64,000 bases of DNA from assembly GCF_900108245.1 (NCBI RefSeq), contig NZ_FNUY01000003.1, forward strand, positions 248,001 to 312,000. Direction: 5' to 3'. Shown piece by piece: positions 28,587 through 38,307 of this stretch (positions within the stretch are counted from its first letter, which is position 1; each line of letters opens with the position of its first letter). Source of the stretch: Allobosea lathyri. GTDB taxonomy: Bacteria > Pseudomonadota > Alphaproteobacteria > Rhizobiales > Beijerinckiaceae. The position numbers were made by a program, and so were the translations under genes. The notes beneath the pieces are model-generated. The model saw only the letters and a program-made list of their open reading frames with translations, ran no database searches and was not told where the DNA came from.

Positions 28587-28599
28587 GTCAGGACAGCCG

Positions 28600-30024
28600 T
28601 CACCCTTCCGGCAGCAGATCCTTCAGCCGTAGCAGCGCGATCTTCGAGACCTGCTCGAGCGCTGTTTCGAACTCGGCCTCCGGCGTGCTTTTCAGCCGCG
28701 TTTCGAAGGCTGTGACGACGTCCTGCTTGGCCAGTCCTTTCACGGCGATGATGAAGGGGATGCCGAAACGGGCCTTGTAGGTTTCGTTCAGCGCGATGAA
28801 GCGGACGCGCTCATCGCTGGTCAGCCGGTCGAGCCCGGCGGAGGCCTGCTCATGGCTGGATTCAGGCGTCAGTTGACCCGCCGCGGCGAGCTTGCCCGCG
28901 AGATCGGGATGGGCAAGCAGGAGGGCGCGCTGGCGCTCGGGGGAGCCGGCGTTCATCGCTTTGGTCATGGCGGCGTGCAGGCCCTGCGCACTGTCCTGCG
29001 CCGGGCCGAGGCCGGCATCATGCGTCGCTTCCGCCACCCAGGGCGAGTGCTCCCAGACGCGGCCATAAATCTCGACGAAGAGCGCTTTCGGCAGCTTTGA
29101 GGGCACATAACCGCCTTCCGGCGGATGGTAGCGAATCCAGTGGCGAGCGATGTCGAGCCGGGTCGCGACCCAGACCCGGTCATGGCCCTGGATATAGTCG
29201 AGAAAGCGCGCCAGCGCGGCGGCGCGGCCCGGCCGGCCGACAAGGCGGCAATGCAGGCCGACCGACATCATTTTCGGGGCGGTTTCGCCCTCGGCATAGA
29301 GCGTGTCGAAGGAATCCTTGAGATAGGCGAAGAACTGGTCGCCAGCGTTGAAGCCCTGCGGCGTGGCAAACCGCATGTCGTTGGCGTCGAGCGTATAGGG
29401 CACGCTGAGTTGCGGGCCCTTCGGCCCGGCGAGCCAGTAGGGCAGCTCGTCGGCATAGCTGTCGGCGGTGTAGAGGAAGCCGCCTTCCTCCATCATCAGC
29501 GGCGTTGTCCGCTCCGAACTGCGGCCCTGATAGAAGCCGAGCGGGCGCTCTCCGGTGAGCTCCTGCTGGATGCTGACGGCCTCGGCGATGTCGGCGGCTT
29601 CCTTTTCGGCCGGGATATCGCGGTAATCGATCCATTTCAGGCCGTGGGTCGCGATCTCCCAGCCGGCTTCCCGCATCGAATCGATGATCTCGGGATAGCG
29701 GGCGAGCGCGCTTGCCACCGCGAAGACCGTGACCGGCATCTTGCGCTGGGTGAACATCCGCCAGAGCCGCCAATAGCCCGCGCGCGAGCCGTATTCGTAG
29801 ATCGACTCCATGTTCATGTGGCGCTGGCCCTGCCAGGGCGCGGCGCCGACGATCTCCGAGAGAAAGGCCTCGGAGGCAGCATCGCCATGGAGCACGTTGT
29901 TCTCGCCGCCCTCCTCGTAATTGATCACGAACTGCACGGCGATGCGGGCCTTGCCCGGCCAGTGCGGATTGGGCGCGTTGCGGCCATAGCCGACGAGGTC
30001 GCGGGGGTATTTGCTCTCGTTCAT
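28600..30024 (-). CDS. puuE: Fusion of allantoinase PuuE and OHCU decarboxylase
   Basis: A 474-residue fusion. Residues 1 to about 305 are a metal-independent-type allantoinase PuuE of the polysaccharide-deacetylase (NodB) fold (YGSRAGYWRLWRMF, WEIATHGLKWIDYRD, RSSERTTPLMMEEGGFLY). Residues about 308-474 are 2-oxo-4-hydroxy-4-carboxy-5-ureidoimidazoline decarboxylase (UraD): VEIYGRVWEHSPWVAE carries the catalytic His, then SSHEQASAGLD and FGIPFIIAVKG. One protein thus makes S-allantoin and opens it to allantoate, two consecutive reactions after UraH. It is translated 6 bp downstream of uraH, so the two are coupled. Cytoplasmic. Confidence 0.95.
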   Translation of the reverse strand: MNESKYPRDLVGYGRNAPNPHWPGKARIAVQFVINYEEGGENNVLHGDAASEAFLSEIVGAAPWQGQRHMNMESIYEYGSRAGYWRLWRMFTQRKMPVTVFAVASALARYPEIIDSMREAGWEIATHGLKWIDYRDIPAEKEAADIAEAVSIQQELTGERPLGFYQGRSSERTTPLMMEEGGFLYTADSYADELPYWLAGPKGPQLSVPYTLDANDMRFATPQGFNAGDQFFAYLKDSFDTLYAEGETAPKMMSVGLHCRLVGRPGRAAALARFLDYIQGHDRVWVATRLDIARHWIRYHPPEGGYVPSKLPKALFVEIYGRVWEHSPWVAEATHDAGLGPAQDSAQGLHAAMTKAMNAGSPERQRALLLAHPDLAGKLAAAGQLTPESSHEQASAGLDRLTSDERVRFIALNETYKARFGIPFIIAVKGLAKQDVVTAFETRLKSTPEAEFETALEQVSKIALLRLKDLLPEG

Positions 30025-30030
30025 GGATTT

Positions 30031-30384
30031 TCAGCTGCCGCGATAGGTGGAATAGCTCCAGGGCGAGGCCAGGAGCGGAACGTGATAGTGGCCGTCGGGA
30101 TCGGCGATGCCGAAGCGGATCGGCACGCTGTCGAGGAAGGCGGGCTCGGGCAGGTTGGTGCCGAGGCCGCGGAAATAGGCGCCGATCGCGAAAGTGAGCT
30201 CGTAGGTGCCGGGGCTCAGCAAGCCGCTCAACAGGGCTGCGTCGGTGCGTCCGTCCGCATTGGTCACGGTCTGCGCGACAGTCTCGCGCCCGCCGCCGGT
30301 CAGGAGCCGGTCGAGCGTGATCGCGACGCCGGGCGCCGGCCTGCCATTGACCGTGTCGAGCACATGCGTCGAGAGACGTCCCAT
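30031..30384 (-). CDS. uraH: 5-hydroxyisourate hydrolase
   Basis: A 117-residue transthyretin-like enzyme that hydrolyses 5-hydroxyisourate to OHCU. The N-terminus [14 protein letters not shown] carries the active-site His7, and the C-terminus ends in the diagnostic YRGS. ATG 30384 has GGAG 11 nt upstream and gives the normal length. No signal peptide. It is the first gene of the uraH-puuE unit and is divergent from puuD, which produces its substrate; the shared region 30385-30556 probably carries both promoters. Confidence 0.96.
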   Translation of the reverse strand: MGRLSTHVLDTVNGRPAPGVAITLDRLLTGGGRETVAQTVTNADGRTDAALLSGLLSPGTYELTFAIGAYFRGLGTNLPEPAFLDSVPIRFGIADPDGHYHVPLLASPWSYSTYRGS

Positions 30385-30556
30385 TCGCTGCCGTTCTCCG
30401 GGAGGGCAATCGCGTCTCGACAGGCGGGCTGCAGCTTTTCCGGAACGCGCTTGCCTTCCGAAATCGCGCAACCCTAGTCTGGACGCATCATGAGAATTCT
30501 ACCCCGGATTCGCCCCTGTCAATCGCCCGCGGGTCCCGCCGCCGGAGAGGCCCGTC

Positions 30557-31807
30557 ATGTTTGACGCCTATCTCGTGGAATGGGGCAGCATGCTGCTGCG
30601 CTGGCTGCATGTGATCACGGCGATCGCCTGGATCGGTTCGTCCTTCTTCTTCATCCATCTCGACGCCTCGCTCCGGCCTGCTGCAGACATTCCGGCGGGC
30701 GGGGGTGCGAGTCCTGATCAGTTTCTTGCCTGGCAGGTGCATGGCGGCGGCTTCTACGAGATGCGCAAATACATGGTCGCGCCCGCCGTGATGCCGGCCG
30801 AGCTGACCTGGCACAAATGGCAGAGCTACTGGACCTGGATCTCCGGCTTCTTCCTGCTGGTCTGGGTCTACTACGCGCAGTCGGAACTCTATCTGATCGA
30901 CCCGGCGGTGATGGCGCTCTCGCCTTTCGCGGCGGGCGCGATCGGCATCGCGGCGCTGGCGCTGGGCTGGCTGTTCTATGACTTCCTGTGCAAGTCGCCG
31001 CTGGGCAAGAACGACGTGCTGCTTGGGCTCTTCGGTTTCGGCTATGTCGTGGCCGCGAGCTGGGCCTTCGCCAGCGTCTTTTCGGGACGCGGCGCGCTGA
31101 TCCATACCGGCGCGCTGATGGCGACGATCATGACCGCTAACGTCTTCTTCAACATCATGCCCGGCCAGCGCAAGGTCATCGCGGCGCTGAGCGCCGGCGA
31201 GAAGCCCGATCCGAAATACGGCAAGCAGGCCAAGCAGCGCTCGACACACAACAATTACATCACCCTGCCCGTGCTGTTCCTGATGCTGTCGAACCACTAT
31301 CCGGTAACCTATGCCAATTCGGCGATGATCCCGGCGCTGGTGGCGTTGATCATCGTCGCGGGCGCGCTGATCCGGCATTTCTTCAATGTGCGCCATGCCG
31401 ACCATGCGAAATCGCCATGGTGGACCTGGGGCGTGGCTATTCTCGCGCTGTGGCTCGCCTTCTGGGTGGCGATGGCCTCGTCTCCGGGCGGGCGCGAGCG
31501 GCTCGGGCTGAAGCCGCTCGATCCGCCCGCGCCAGTTCTGCTCGCAGGCATGAGCCTGCCGCCCGCCGAGGTCGCCAATATCATCACCGGGCGATGCGCG
31601 ATGTGCCACACGCCGGAACCGTCATGGCCCGGCATCCAGCTTCCGCCTAAGGGTGTGCTGCTGCACGAGCCCGCGCAGATCGCGCTCCATGCCCGCGCCA
31701 TCAGGACGCAGGCCGTGATGACGCATGCGATGCCGCCCAATAATCTCTCGGGGATGACGCCGGCCGAGCGGCGAGTCGTCGCCGCCTGGCTCGTGCCGGG
31801 CAAGTGA
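30557..31807 (+). CDS. puuD: Urate oxidase PuuD, membrane type with cytochrome c domain
   Basis: A 416-residue inner-membrane protein. Residues about 10-300 have 8-9 membrane helices with the family start VEWGSMLLRWLHVITAIAWIGSSFFFIHLD and conserved histidines. Residues about 335-416 are a periplasmic c-type cytochrome with CAMCH at about 346-350 and a late Met ligand region (MPPNN). PuuD oxidises urate to 5-hydroxyisourate and passes the electrons to the respiratory chain, so no hydrogen peroxide is made, unlike soluble uricase. GGAGAGG precedes ATG 30557. Divergent from uraH and puuE-uraD; together these cover urate to allantoate. Confidence 0.95.
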   Translation: MFDAYLVEWGSMLLRWLHVITAIAWIGSSFFFIHLDASLRPAADIPAGGGASPDQFLAWQVHGGGFYEMRKYMVAPAVMPAELTWHKWQSYWTWISGFFLLVWVYYAQSELYLIDPAVMALSPFAAGAIGIAALALGWLFYDFLCKSPLGKNDVLLGLFGFGYVVAASWAFASVFSGRGALIHTGALMATIMTANVFFNIMPGQRKVIAALSAGEKPDPKYGKQAKQRSTHNNYITLPVLFLMLSNHYPVTYANSAMIPALVALIIVAGALIRHFFNVRHADHAKSPWWTWGVAILALWLAFWVAMASSPGGRERLGLKPLDPPAPVLLAGMSLPPAEVANIITGRCAMCHTPEPSWPGIQLPPKGVLLHEPAQIALHARAIRTQAVMTHAMPPNNLSGMTPAERRVVAAWLVPGK

Positions 31808-32007
31808 GCAGCTGGGAGTGAGGCAGAAAAGCCTCTGTCTGGTGGTTTCAACCAAGCCTTGAGCATCTTTCCGACAAGCTGAACGGCTGGCCGATTTCAT
31901 TCAGTTTCGGTTCACCTCGCGGCCGGCATGGTCCTCGCGACTGACAGGATGGAGGCTGGTTCCAAGCCCGGGACCATCACAATCTGGCTAGGGACCGGGG
32001 GGTCCGC

Positions 32008-34512
32008 TTGAACGCGTTTCTGACGAAGGGCGCCGGCTATCGGCTGGCGGCCATAGGCTTTGTCTGTGTCTGGGTGATCCTGTGCTGGCCCTGGCTTTCG
32101 GGTGCCGTCACGATTCCCTTCGACGCCAAGGCGCATTTCCAGGCCCAGATTCAATTCCTGGCGCAGGCCCTGCATTCGGGCCAGTCGCCGTTCTGGAATC
32201 ACAACGTTTTCGGTGGCTCGCCGCAGGTGGCCGATCCGCAGTCGCTGATCTTTTCCCCCGCGATCCTGCTCGCCTTGCTGTCGCCGTCGCCGAGCTTCCG
32301 CGAGGTCGACGCTTATGTGCTGGCGCATCTGCTGGCGGGCGGCCTCGCGCTGATGATGTTTTTCCGCGACCGGCGCTGGCACCCTGTCGGCGGCCTTGTG
32401 GCGGCGATCGTCTTCGCTTTCGGCGCTTCGGCCGCCTGGCGGGTGCAGCATGTCGGCCAGATCGCAAGCCTCGCCTTCTTCGCCATCGCCTTCTGGCTGA
32501 CGGCGCGGATGCTGCAGCGCTCGTCGCTGCTGTCGGGTGCCTTCGCGGGCCTGGCCGCCGGGATGATGGTTCTGGAACCCGATCAGGTCGCGCTGCTCGG
32601 CGCCTATGTCCTGATCGGCATGGTCGTCGCTCATTGGCTTTCCGGTGGTTGGCCAGCCGTTCGCGCCAGCCTGCCGGCGATTTCCATGGCCTGCCTTGCA
32701 GGTGTCGCCACCATCGCGCTGCCGCTGCTCTGGACCTGGCTCTTCGCCGAAGCGACCACCCGGCCCGAGGTCGATCTGGTGGAGGCCGGTCGCGGTTCGC
32801 TGCACCCCGCTTCGCTGCTCACCGCCTTTGTCGCCGATCTCTTTGGCGCGAGCGATCCAGCCGTCGAGTTCTGGGGTCCCTACAACAATCCCGGCTGGGC
32901 CAAGGAACTGTTCCTGTCGCAGAATATGGGGCAGGTCTATTTCGGGGCGCTGCCGCTGCTGCTGCTGATCGCGCCCGGCCTGACGCGCGGCTGGCTGTGG
33001 GACAAGGCGATCCGGCCGTTCACCCTGCTGTTCGCGTTCATGGTCCTGTTCGCGCTTGGGCGCTACACGCCTCTCTTCCACGTTGCTTATGACTACCTGC
33101 CGGGTGTGAGCGCGTTTCGCCGCCCCGCCGACGCCACCTTCCTGATCGGCGCGCTCGGCGCGGTGCTGGCGGGTTATGTCCTGCACAAAATCCTGACTGA
33201 GCGGGCGGTCCTGTCCTTCCGACGCGATCTGCTCGTTGCCGGAGCCATCGTTGGCCTGTTGCTGGCGGTTGCACTGGTCGTCGCGCTGCGGGAAGGGCAT
33301 CTTGGCGATGCCTGGCGCCCGTCTGCCATGGCTGCAGCGTGGTTTGCCGCGGCGTGGCTGGTCGTCGCCGGTTTGCGCCGCTGGCGCGGTGCGATTGGCC
33401 CGGTCGCGGCCGCCGTTCTTGTGACCGGCGTCGTCGCCGCCGATCTCGGCGTCAACAATGGGCCCAACGAGTCGACGGCACTTTCGCCGCAGCTTTACGA
33501 TGTTCTGCGCCCCGAAACGCAAAACGAGACCGTCCGCGTCCTGAAGCGGCTCGTGGCGCAGCCGGCCGGTTCGCCGCGCCGCGACAGGGTCGAACTGCTG
33601 GGCATGGGCTTCGAATGGCCCAATGCCGGCATGGTGCACGGCTTCGACCATACGCTCGGCTACAACCCGCTGCGGCTTGCCGATTTCTCCGATGCCGTGG
33701 GCACGCGGGACGGCATTGCAGGCCCCGACCAGCGCAAGTTCACGCCGCTGTTCCCGTCCTATCGCTGCCGTCTGGCCGATTTCCTCGGCCTGCGCTACAT
33801 CGCGACGCCGGTGCCGATCAATCAGGTCGACCACTCGCTGAAGGACGGCGACGTCACCCTGATCGCGCGGACGAAAGAAGGCTATATCTACGAGAACCCG
33901 CGCGCCCTGCCGCGCGTGCAGTTCGTCGGCGGCTGGCAGTTCGCCGATTTCGAGAGCATGAAGCTGGCCGGCCGCTGGCCCGAAATCGATCCGGCGCAGG
34001 CTGTGCTTCTCGAGAACGAGCCCCCGGTGGCGGCGCCCGAAGGGCCTGCCGTGGTGCAGGCGGACGTCAAGCTGACGCGCTATCAGAACACCGAGGTCGA
34101 GATCGAGGTCACGGCGTCGAGCGCCGGGTTCGTCGTGCTCAACGACATCTGGCATCCCTGGTGGCGGGCCGAGGTCGACGGTGTCGAAACTGAAATTCTC
34201 AAGGCCAATGTGCTGTTCCGCGCCGTCCAGGTGCCCGTGGGAACGCATAAGGTGCGCTTCAGCTTCCACCCGATCGAGGGCGCGATCGCCGAGTTCAGGG
34301 AGCGCGTCAGCCCGCAGGAGCCGGAGGATGGCGTGCCGTTGCCGCCGGAGCCGGCGCAGCCGCAGATAAGCTCGGCTCCGGCTTCGCCGCCGGCCGCATT
34401 GGCAGGCCCATCTCCGGGGATCCGCGGTTCGCTGGGGCTCGGGCCTGCGGTGGCCGGATCAGCTGTGTCGCCGGCCGGGCATGGAAATACGAGCTGGGCC
34501 CAGATCTACTGA
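32008..34512 (+). CDS. Large YfhO-like polytopic membrane protein
   Basis: An 834-residue membrane protein. It starts with TTG at 32008 behind GGGGGG. The first about 470 residues have roughly 12 hydrophobic segments, with the acidic first loop VTIPFDAKAHFQAQIQFLAQ and the FWNHNVFGGSPQVADPQS motif typical of YfhO/GT-C-like proteins, which are thought to transfer sugars from lipid carriers. The soluble C-terminal half (DLGVNNGPNESTALSPQ onward) ends in the beta-rich block FVVLNDIWHPWWRAEVDG. The last about 70 residues are Pro-Ala-Ser-Gly rich and unlike the rest. It stands alone. Role in cell-surface glycosylation is inference. Confidence 0.8.
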   Translation: MNAFLTKGAGYRLAAIGFVCVWVILCWPWLSGAVTIPFDAKAHFQAQIQFLAQALHSGQSPFWNHNVFGGSPQVADPQSLIFSPAILLALLSPSPSFREVDAYVLAHLLAGGLALMMFFRDRRWHPVGGLVAAIVFAFGASAAWRVQHVGQIASLAFFAIAFWLTARMLQRSSLLSGAFAGLAAGMMVLEPDQVALLGAYVLIGMVVAHWLSGGWPAVRASLPAISMACLAGVATIALPLLWTWLFAEATTRPEVDLVEAGRGSLHPASLLTAFVADLFGASDPAVEFWGPYNNPGWAKELFLSQNMGQVYFGALPLLLLIAPGLTRGWLWDKAIRPFTLLFAFMVLFALGRYTPLFHVAYDYLPGVSAFRRPADATFLIGALGAVLAGYVLHKILTERAVLSFRRDLLVAGAIVGLLLAVALVVALREGHLGDAWRPSAMAAAWFAAAWLVVAGLRRWRGAIGPVAAAVLVTGVVAADLGVNNGPNESTALSPQLYDVLRPETQNETVRVLKRLVAQPAGSPRRDRVELLGMGFEWPNAGMVHGFDHTLGYNPLRLADFSDAVGTRDGIAGPDQRKFTPLFPSYRCRLADFLGLRYIATPVPINQVDHSLKDGDVTLIARTKEGYIYENPRALPRVQFVGGWQFADFESMKLAGRWPEIDPAQAVLLENEPPVAAPEGPAVVQADVKLTRYQNTEVEIEVTASSAGFVVLNDIWHPWWRAEVDGVETEILKANVLFRAVQVPVGTHKVRFSFHPIEGAIAEFRERVSPQEPEDGVPLPPEPAQPQISSAPASPPAALAGPSPGIRGSLGLGPAVAGSAVSPAGHGNTSWAQIY

Positions 34513-34534
34513 CCCGACAGATGACGTCATCGGA

Positions 34535-34568
34535 CTGAAAGCGGCGTCCCTCGGGGCGCCGCTTTCAG
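34535..34568. terminator. Bidirectional terminator-like hairpin
   Basis: CTGAAAGCGGCG and CGCCGCTTTCAG form a perfect 12-bp stem with a 10-nt loop. It is between the convergent YfhO-like and ferredoxin reductase genes. The short A and T runs lie inside the stem, as in two-way terminators. Confidence 0.6.
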
Positions 34569-34575
34569 GTCTGCA

Positions 34576-35745
<1,170 letters not shown>

Positions 35746-36174
35746 TCAGGCGCCGGTATCGGCTGCGAGTCCGGCCGCGACGATGCCAGCGACCGCAGCG
35801 GCCTCGTCATTGTCGGAGGTGTCTCCCGACACGCCAACCGCGCCGAGAAGGGCGCCCTCGGCATTGCGTATCAAAACACCGCCCGGCACCGGCACAAGCG
35901 AGCCGCCGACTGCATGGGTGGCGGCTTCGACGAAATAGGGACGCTCCAGCGCCATCTTGTGAATGGCGCGCGAGCCCAGGCCGAGCGCGACCGCGCCATG
36001 CGCCTTGCCGAGCGCGATCTCCCCCCGCTTCAGGCTGGTGCCGTCCTGCGCGGCAAACACCTTCTGGGCCCCACGCGCATCGAGTACGGCAATGGCGAGC
36101 GGCTTCAAGCCGAGCTTTTCAGCCTGTGCGAGGGCAGTGGCGAGAATTGTCTGGGCCTGGGCGAGCGTCAGCAT
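35746..36174 (-). CDS. GlcG/HbpS family haem-binding-like protein
   Basis: A 142-residue protein of the GlcG/HbpS family (DUF336). Blocks LTLAQAQTILATALAQAEKLGLKPLAIAVLDARG, SLKRGEIALGKAHGAVALG and VPVPGGVLIRNAEGALLGAVGVSGDTSDNDE match the family well. Members bind haem or degradation intermediates, or serve as accessory proteins; the biochemical role varies. ATG 36174 has GGAG 8 nt before it. No signal peptide, so cytoplasmic here. It lies downstream of a tandem repeat and divergent from the BON-LysM gene. Confidence 0.88.
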   Translation of the reverse strand: MLTLAQAQTILATALAQAEKLGLKPLAIAVLDARGAQKVFAAQDGTSLKRGEIALGKAHGAVALGLGSRAIHKMALERPYFVEAATHAVGGSLVPVPGGVLIRNAEGALLGAVGVSGDTSDNDEAAAVAGIVAAGLAADTGA

Positions 36175-36255
36175 CGGGAAAACTCCGGTTATGTTGCGTG
36201 GCGCTTGTGCCAGTCCATGGCGCCAGGGGGAAGGGCCGGCCAGGTTGAAGCTCTC

Positions 36256-36305
36256 TTGCCGGGAACTAGCTTGCCGGGAAGTAGCTTGCCGGCTCGTAGC
36301 CTTGC
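36256..36305. repeat. Tandem 15-bp repeat
   Basis: Three head-to-tail 15-bp units (TTGCCGGGAACTAGC, TTGCCGGGAAGTAGC, TTGCCGGCTCGTAGC) and the start of a fourth, in the divergent region between the GlcG-like and BON-LysM genes. Confidence 0.8.
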
Positions 36306-36423
36306 CAGAGAATGCAACCAAACGGACGCTTCATGGCGGCGATATGGACCAAAGCGCGAAAGCTGTCTTGAAGTTGTCGGCTTGAACGGGTTTCATGGCC
36401 TCCCGACGGATGGAGGAAACACC

Positions 36424-36867
36424 ATGGGTTTGTTCAGTTTCATCAAGGAAGCCGGAGCCAAGATTTTCGGCACGAGCCCGGCCAAGGCCGCGACCGCCGA
36501 TGACCTGCAAAAAGAGCTTGCCGGCCATGGGCTGCCGTCCGACGTCTCGATCCAGATCGATGGCGACAAGGTGAAGGTCTCCGGCAAGGCGGTTTCGACC
36601 GAAGAAGCCGAGAAGATCATCCTCGCGCTTGGAAACACAGCCGGCGTCGCCGCCGTCGAGTCCGATCTTGCCGTCAACAAGGAAGCGGCTGCTGCCGTGT
36701 TCTATACGGTCGTAAAGGGCGATACGCTCTGGAAGATCGCCGAGGCACATTACGGCAAGGGCCAGGGCGCCAAATACACCGAGATCGTCAAGGCCAATAC
36801 GCCGCCGGTGAAGAATCCCGATCTGATCCTGCCCGGCTGGGTTCTGCGTATTCCGCCGAAGGCCTGA
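36424..36867 (+). CDS. BON-LysM domain protein (YgaU/Kbp type)
   Basis: A 147-residue protein. Residues about 24-85 are a BON domain (LQKELAGHGLPSDVSIQIDGDKVKVSGKAV), and residues about 92-145 are a LysM domain (FYTVVKGDTLWKIAEAHYG, then NPDLILPGWVLRIP). This domain pair and length match E. coli YgaU (Kbp), a cytoplasmic potassium-binding protein. There is no signal peptide, which agrees. GGAGG is 7 nt before ATG 36424. A clear terminator follows. Single gene. Confidence 0.93.
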   Translation: MGLFSFIKEAGAKIFGTSPAKAATADDLQKELAGHGLPSDVSIQIDGDKVKVSGKAVSTEEAEKIILALGNTAGVAAVESDLAVNKEAAAAVFYTVVKGDTLWKIAEAHYGKGQGAKYTEIVKANTPPVKNPDLILPGWVLRIPPKA

Positions 36868-36902
36868 TACGCTTCGGCCCGATCCTACAACGGATTTCAA
36901 GA

Positions 36903-36937
36903 TGGCTGCGCCCGACCCCGGACGCAGCCAAATTTTT
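36903..36937 (+). terminator. Rho-independent terminator after BON-LysM gene
   Basis: TGGCTGCG and CGCAGCCA form an 8-bp stem with a 12-nt loop, followed by AATTTTTGGG. It lies 36 bp after the stop codon. Confidence 0.65.
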
Positions 36938-37020
36938 GGGCTTTTGCGAAGGCTGTAGGCCGGCGTCGGCGGAGAGACGTTGCGCGCGGTCTCGCCTGCC
37001 GAGAGGTGAGGCTTGACGTG

Positions 37021-37042
37021 GATAGTTGCGTCGGCAACTATC
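37021..37042. promoter_or_regulatory. 22-bp inverted repeat, candidate TRAP operator
   Basis: GATAGTTGC and GCAACTATC are perfect 9-bp arms around GTCG. It lies about 195 bp before the TRAP binding-protein gene. Length and symmetry suit a dimeric repressor such as a GntR or MarR type; the regulator is not in the immediate neighbourhood. Confidence 0.55.
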
Positions 37043-37089
37043 TCGTCCGACTGCGAGGACAACGTCGTGGTTGCGGGACATGCGCGTTG

Positions 37090-37128
37090 CGATACTCGGT
37101 ATCGATACTTGGTCTCGATACTTGCACG
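37090..37128. repeat. Three 13-bp direct repeats
   Basis: CGATACTCGGTAT, CGATACTTGGTCT and CGATACTTGCACG follow one another with no gap. Units one and two join to make the palindrome GTATCGATAC. They may be repeated protein-binding sites upstream of the TRAP operon. Confidence 0.65.
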
Positions 37129-37236
37129 TACCGCTCATTGCCAGTCATGCTGTCATCCGAACGTGGCAGGGCGGTTGCGTTCCCATGGGGAATGATCGTT
37201 CAAGCCGCGCAGACGCTATATCCCGGGGAGGGAGCC

Positions 37237-38289
37237 ATGAAGTTCGATCGTCGTCGATTCCTGACATTGGCCGGCTCGGCGGTTGCCGCGCCGGCCGTCC
37301 TGCGCGTCACACGCGCCAATGCGCAGGAGGTGACGCTGAAGATGCATCACTTTCTGCCGCCGGTCGCCAATGGCCACGCCAAGTTCCTGAAGCCCTGGGC
37401 CGACAAGGTCGCGGCCGAATCAAGCGGGCGCATCAAGATCGACATTTTCCCGTCGATGCAGCTTGGCGGCACGCCGCCGCAGCTGTTCGACCAGGCGCGC
37501 GATGGCGTCGCCGATCTGGTCTGGACGCTGCCAGGGAATACGCCTGGCCGCTTTACCGGCATCGAGGCTTTCGAACTGCCCTTCGTGGCCAACAAGCGCG
37601 CGCTGGTGAACTCGCTCGCGCTGACCGATTATGCCGAGGAGAACCTCAAGGACGAGTTCAAGGACGTCAAGCCGATCTGCTTCTGGGCGCATGATCATGG
37701 GCTGATCCACGCCAACAAGCAGGTGAAGACGATGGAGGACCTCAAGGGTCTGAAATTGCGCTTCCCGACGCGGCTGGCCGGGGAGGCGCTGCGGGCGCTT
37801 GGCGCCAATGCCATCGGCATGCCGATCCCGCAGGTGCCGGAATCGCTGGCGCAGCGCGTCATCGATGGCTGCGTCATTCCCTGGGAGGTCGTGCCCTCGA
37901 TCAAGGTGCAGGAACTGGTGAAGTTCCACACCGAGATTCCGGGCTCGCCGACCTTCTACGTCGCGACCTTCGTGCTGGCCATGAACCGGGCGAAATACGA
38001 TTCGCTCGCGCCGGAGCTGAAGGCGATCATCGACAAGAACTCCGGGGCTGCTGCTGCGGCCATGGCTGGTCGGGTCTGGGACGAGCAGGCGGTCGTGGTG
38101 TCCGAGATGGTCCGCAAGCGCGGCAACACGATCACCATGCTCGATGAAGCCGAGGCCGCGCGCTGGCGCAAGACGACCGAGCCGGTGATCGAAGGCTGGC
38201 TCAAGACGGCCAAGGACAAGGGCCTCGACGGCGACAAGCTGTTGGCAAAAGCGCGGGCCGCGCTGGCCAAGCATGAAAAGGCGGCTTGA
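37237..38289 (+). CDS. TRAP transporter substrate-binding protein, DctP family
   Basis: A 350-residue periplasmic protein. A twin-arginine leader (MKFDRRRFLTLAG to TRANAQ) suggests Tat export. The mature part has the DctP pattern: LKMHHFLPPVANGHAKFLKPWADKV, then GVADLVWTLPGNTPGRF and DLKGLKLRFPTRLAGEALRALGA. DctP proteins deliver organic acids, often carboxylates or sulfonates, to the membrane subunits. GGGGAGGGAG lies just before ATG 37237. It starts an operon with the small and large TRAP membrane subunits and a rhodanese. Substrate unknown. Confidence 0.93.
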   Translation: MKFDRRRFLTLAGSAVAAPAVLRVTRANAQEVTLKMHHFLPPVANGHAKFLKPWADKVAAESSGRIKIDIFPSMQLGGTPPQLFDQARDGVADLVWTLPGNTPGRFTGIEAFELPFVANKRALVNSLALTDYAEENLKDEFKDVKPICFWAHDHGLIHANKQVKTMEDLKGLKLRFPTRLAGEALRALGANAIGMPIPQVPESLAQRVIDGCVIPWEVVPSIKVQELVKFHTEIPGSPTFYVATFVLAMNRAKYDSLAPELKAIIDKNSGAAAAAMAGRVWDEQAVVVSEMVRKRGNTITMLDEAEAARWRKTTEPVIEGWLKTAKDKGLDGDKLLAKARAALAKHEKAA

Positions 38290-38307
38290 GCCAAGGTGCG
38301 CCAAGGC

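Larger units (their letters stand above)
36938..37236. other. TRAP operon upstream region with repeats
   Basis: This region shows no gene. It contains the inverted repeat at 37021-37042 and three 13-bp direct repeats at 37090-37128 and otherwise nothing recognised. It should hold the promoter of the TRAP transporter operon. Confidence 0.6.

Noticed and set aside
31912..34269. Open frame of 785 codons on the minus strand
   Set aside because: It is antisense to the YfhO-like gene, has Arg/Gln/Asp/His-rich shadow composition and no recognisable domain.
37090..37128. Start of a CRISPR array
   Set aside because: The three 13-bp units are directly joined without spacers.
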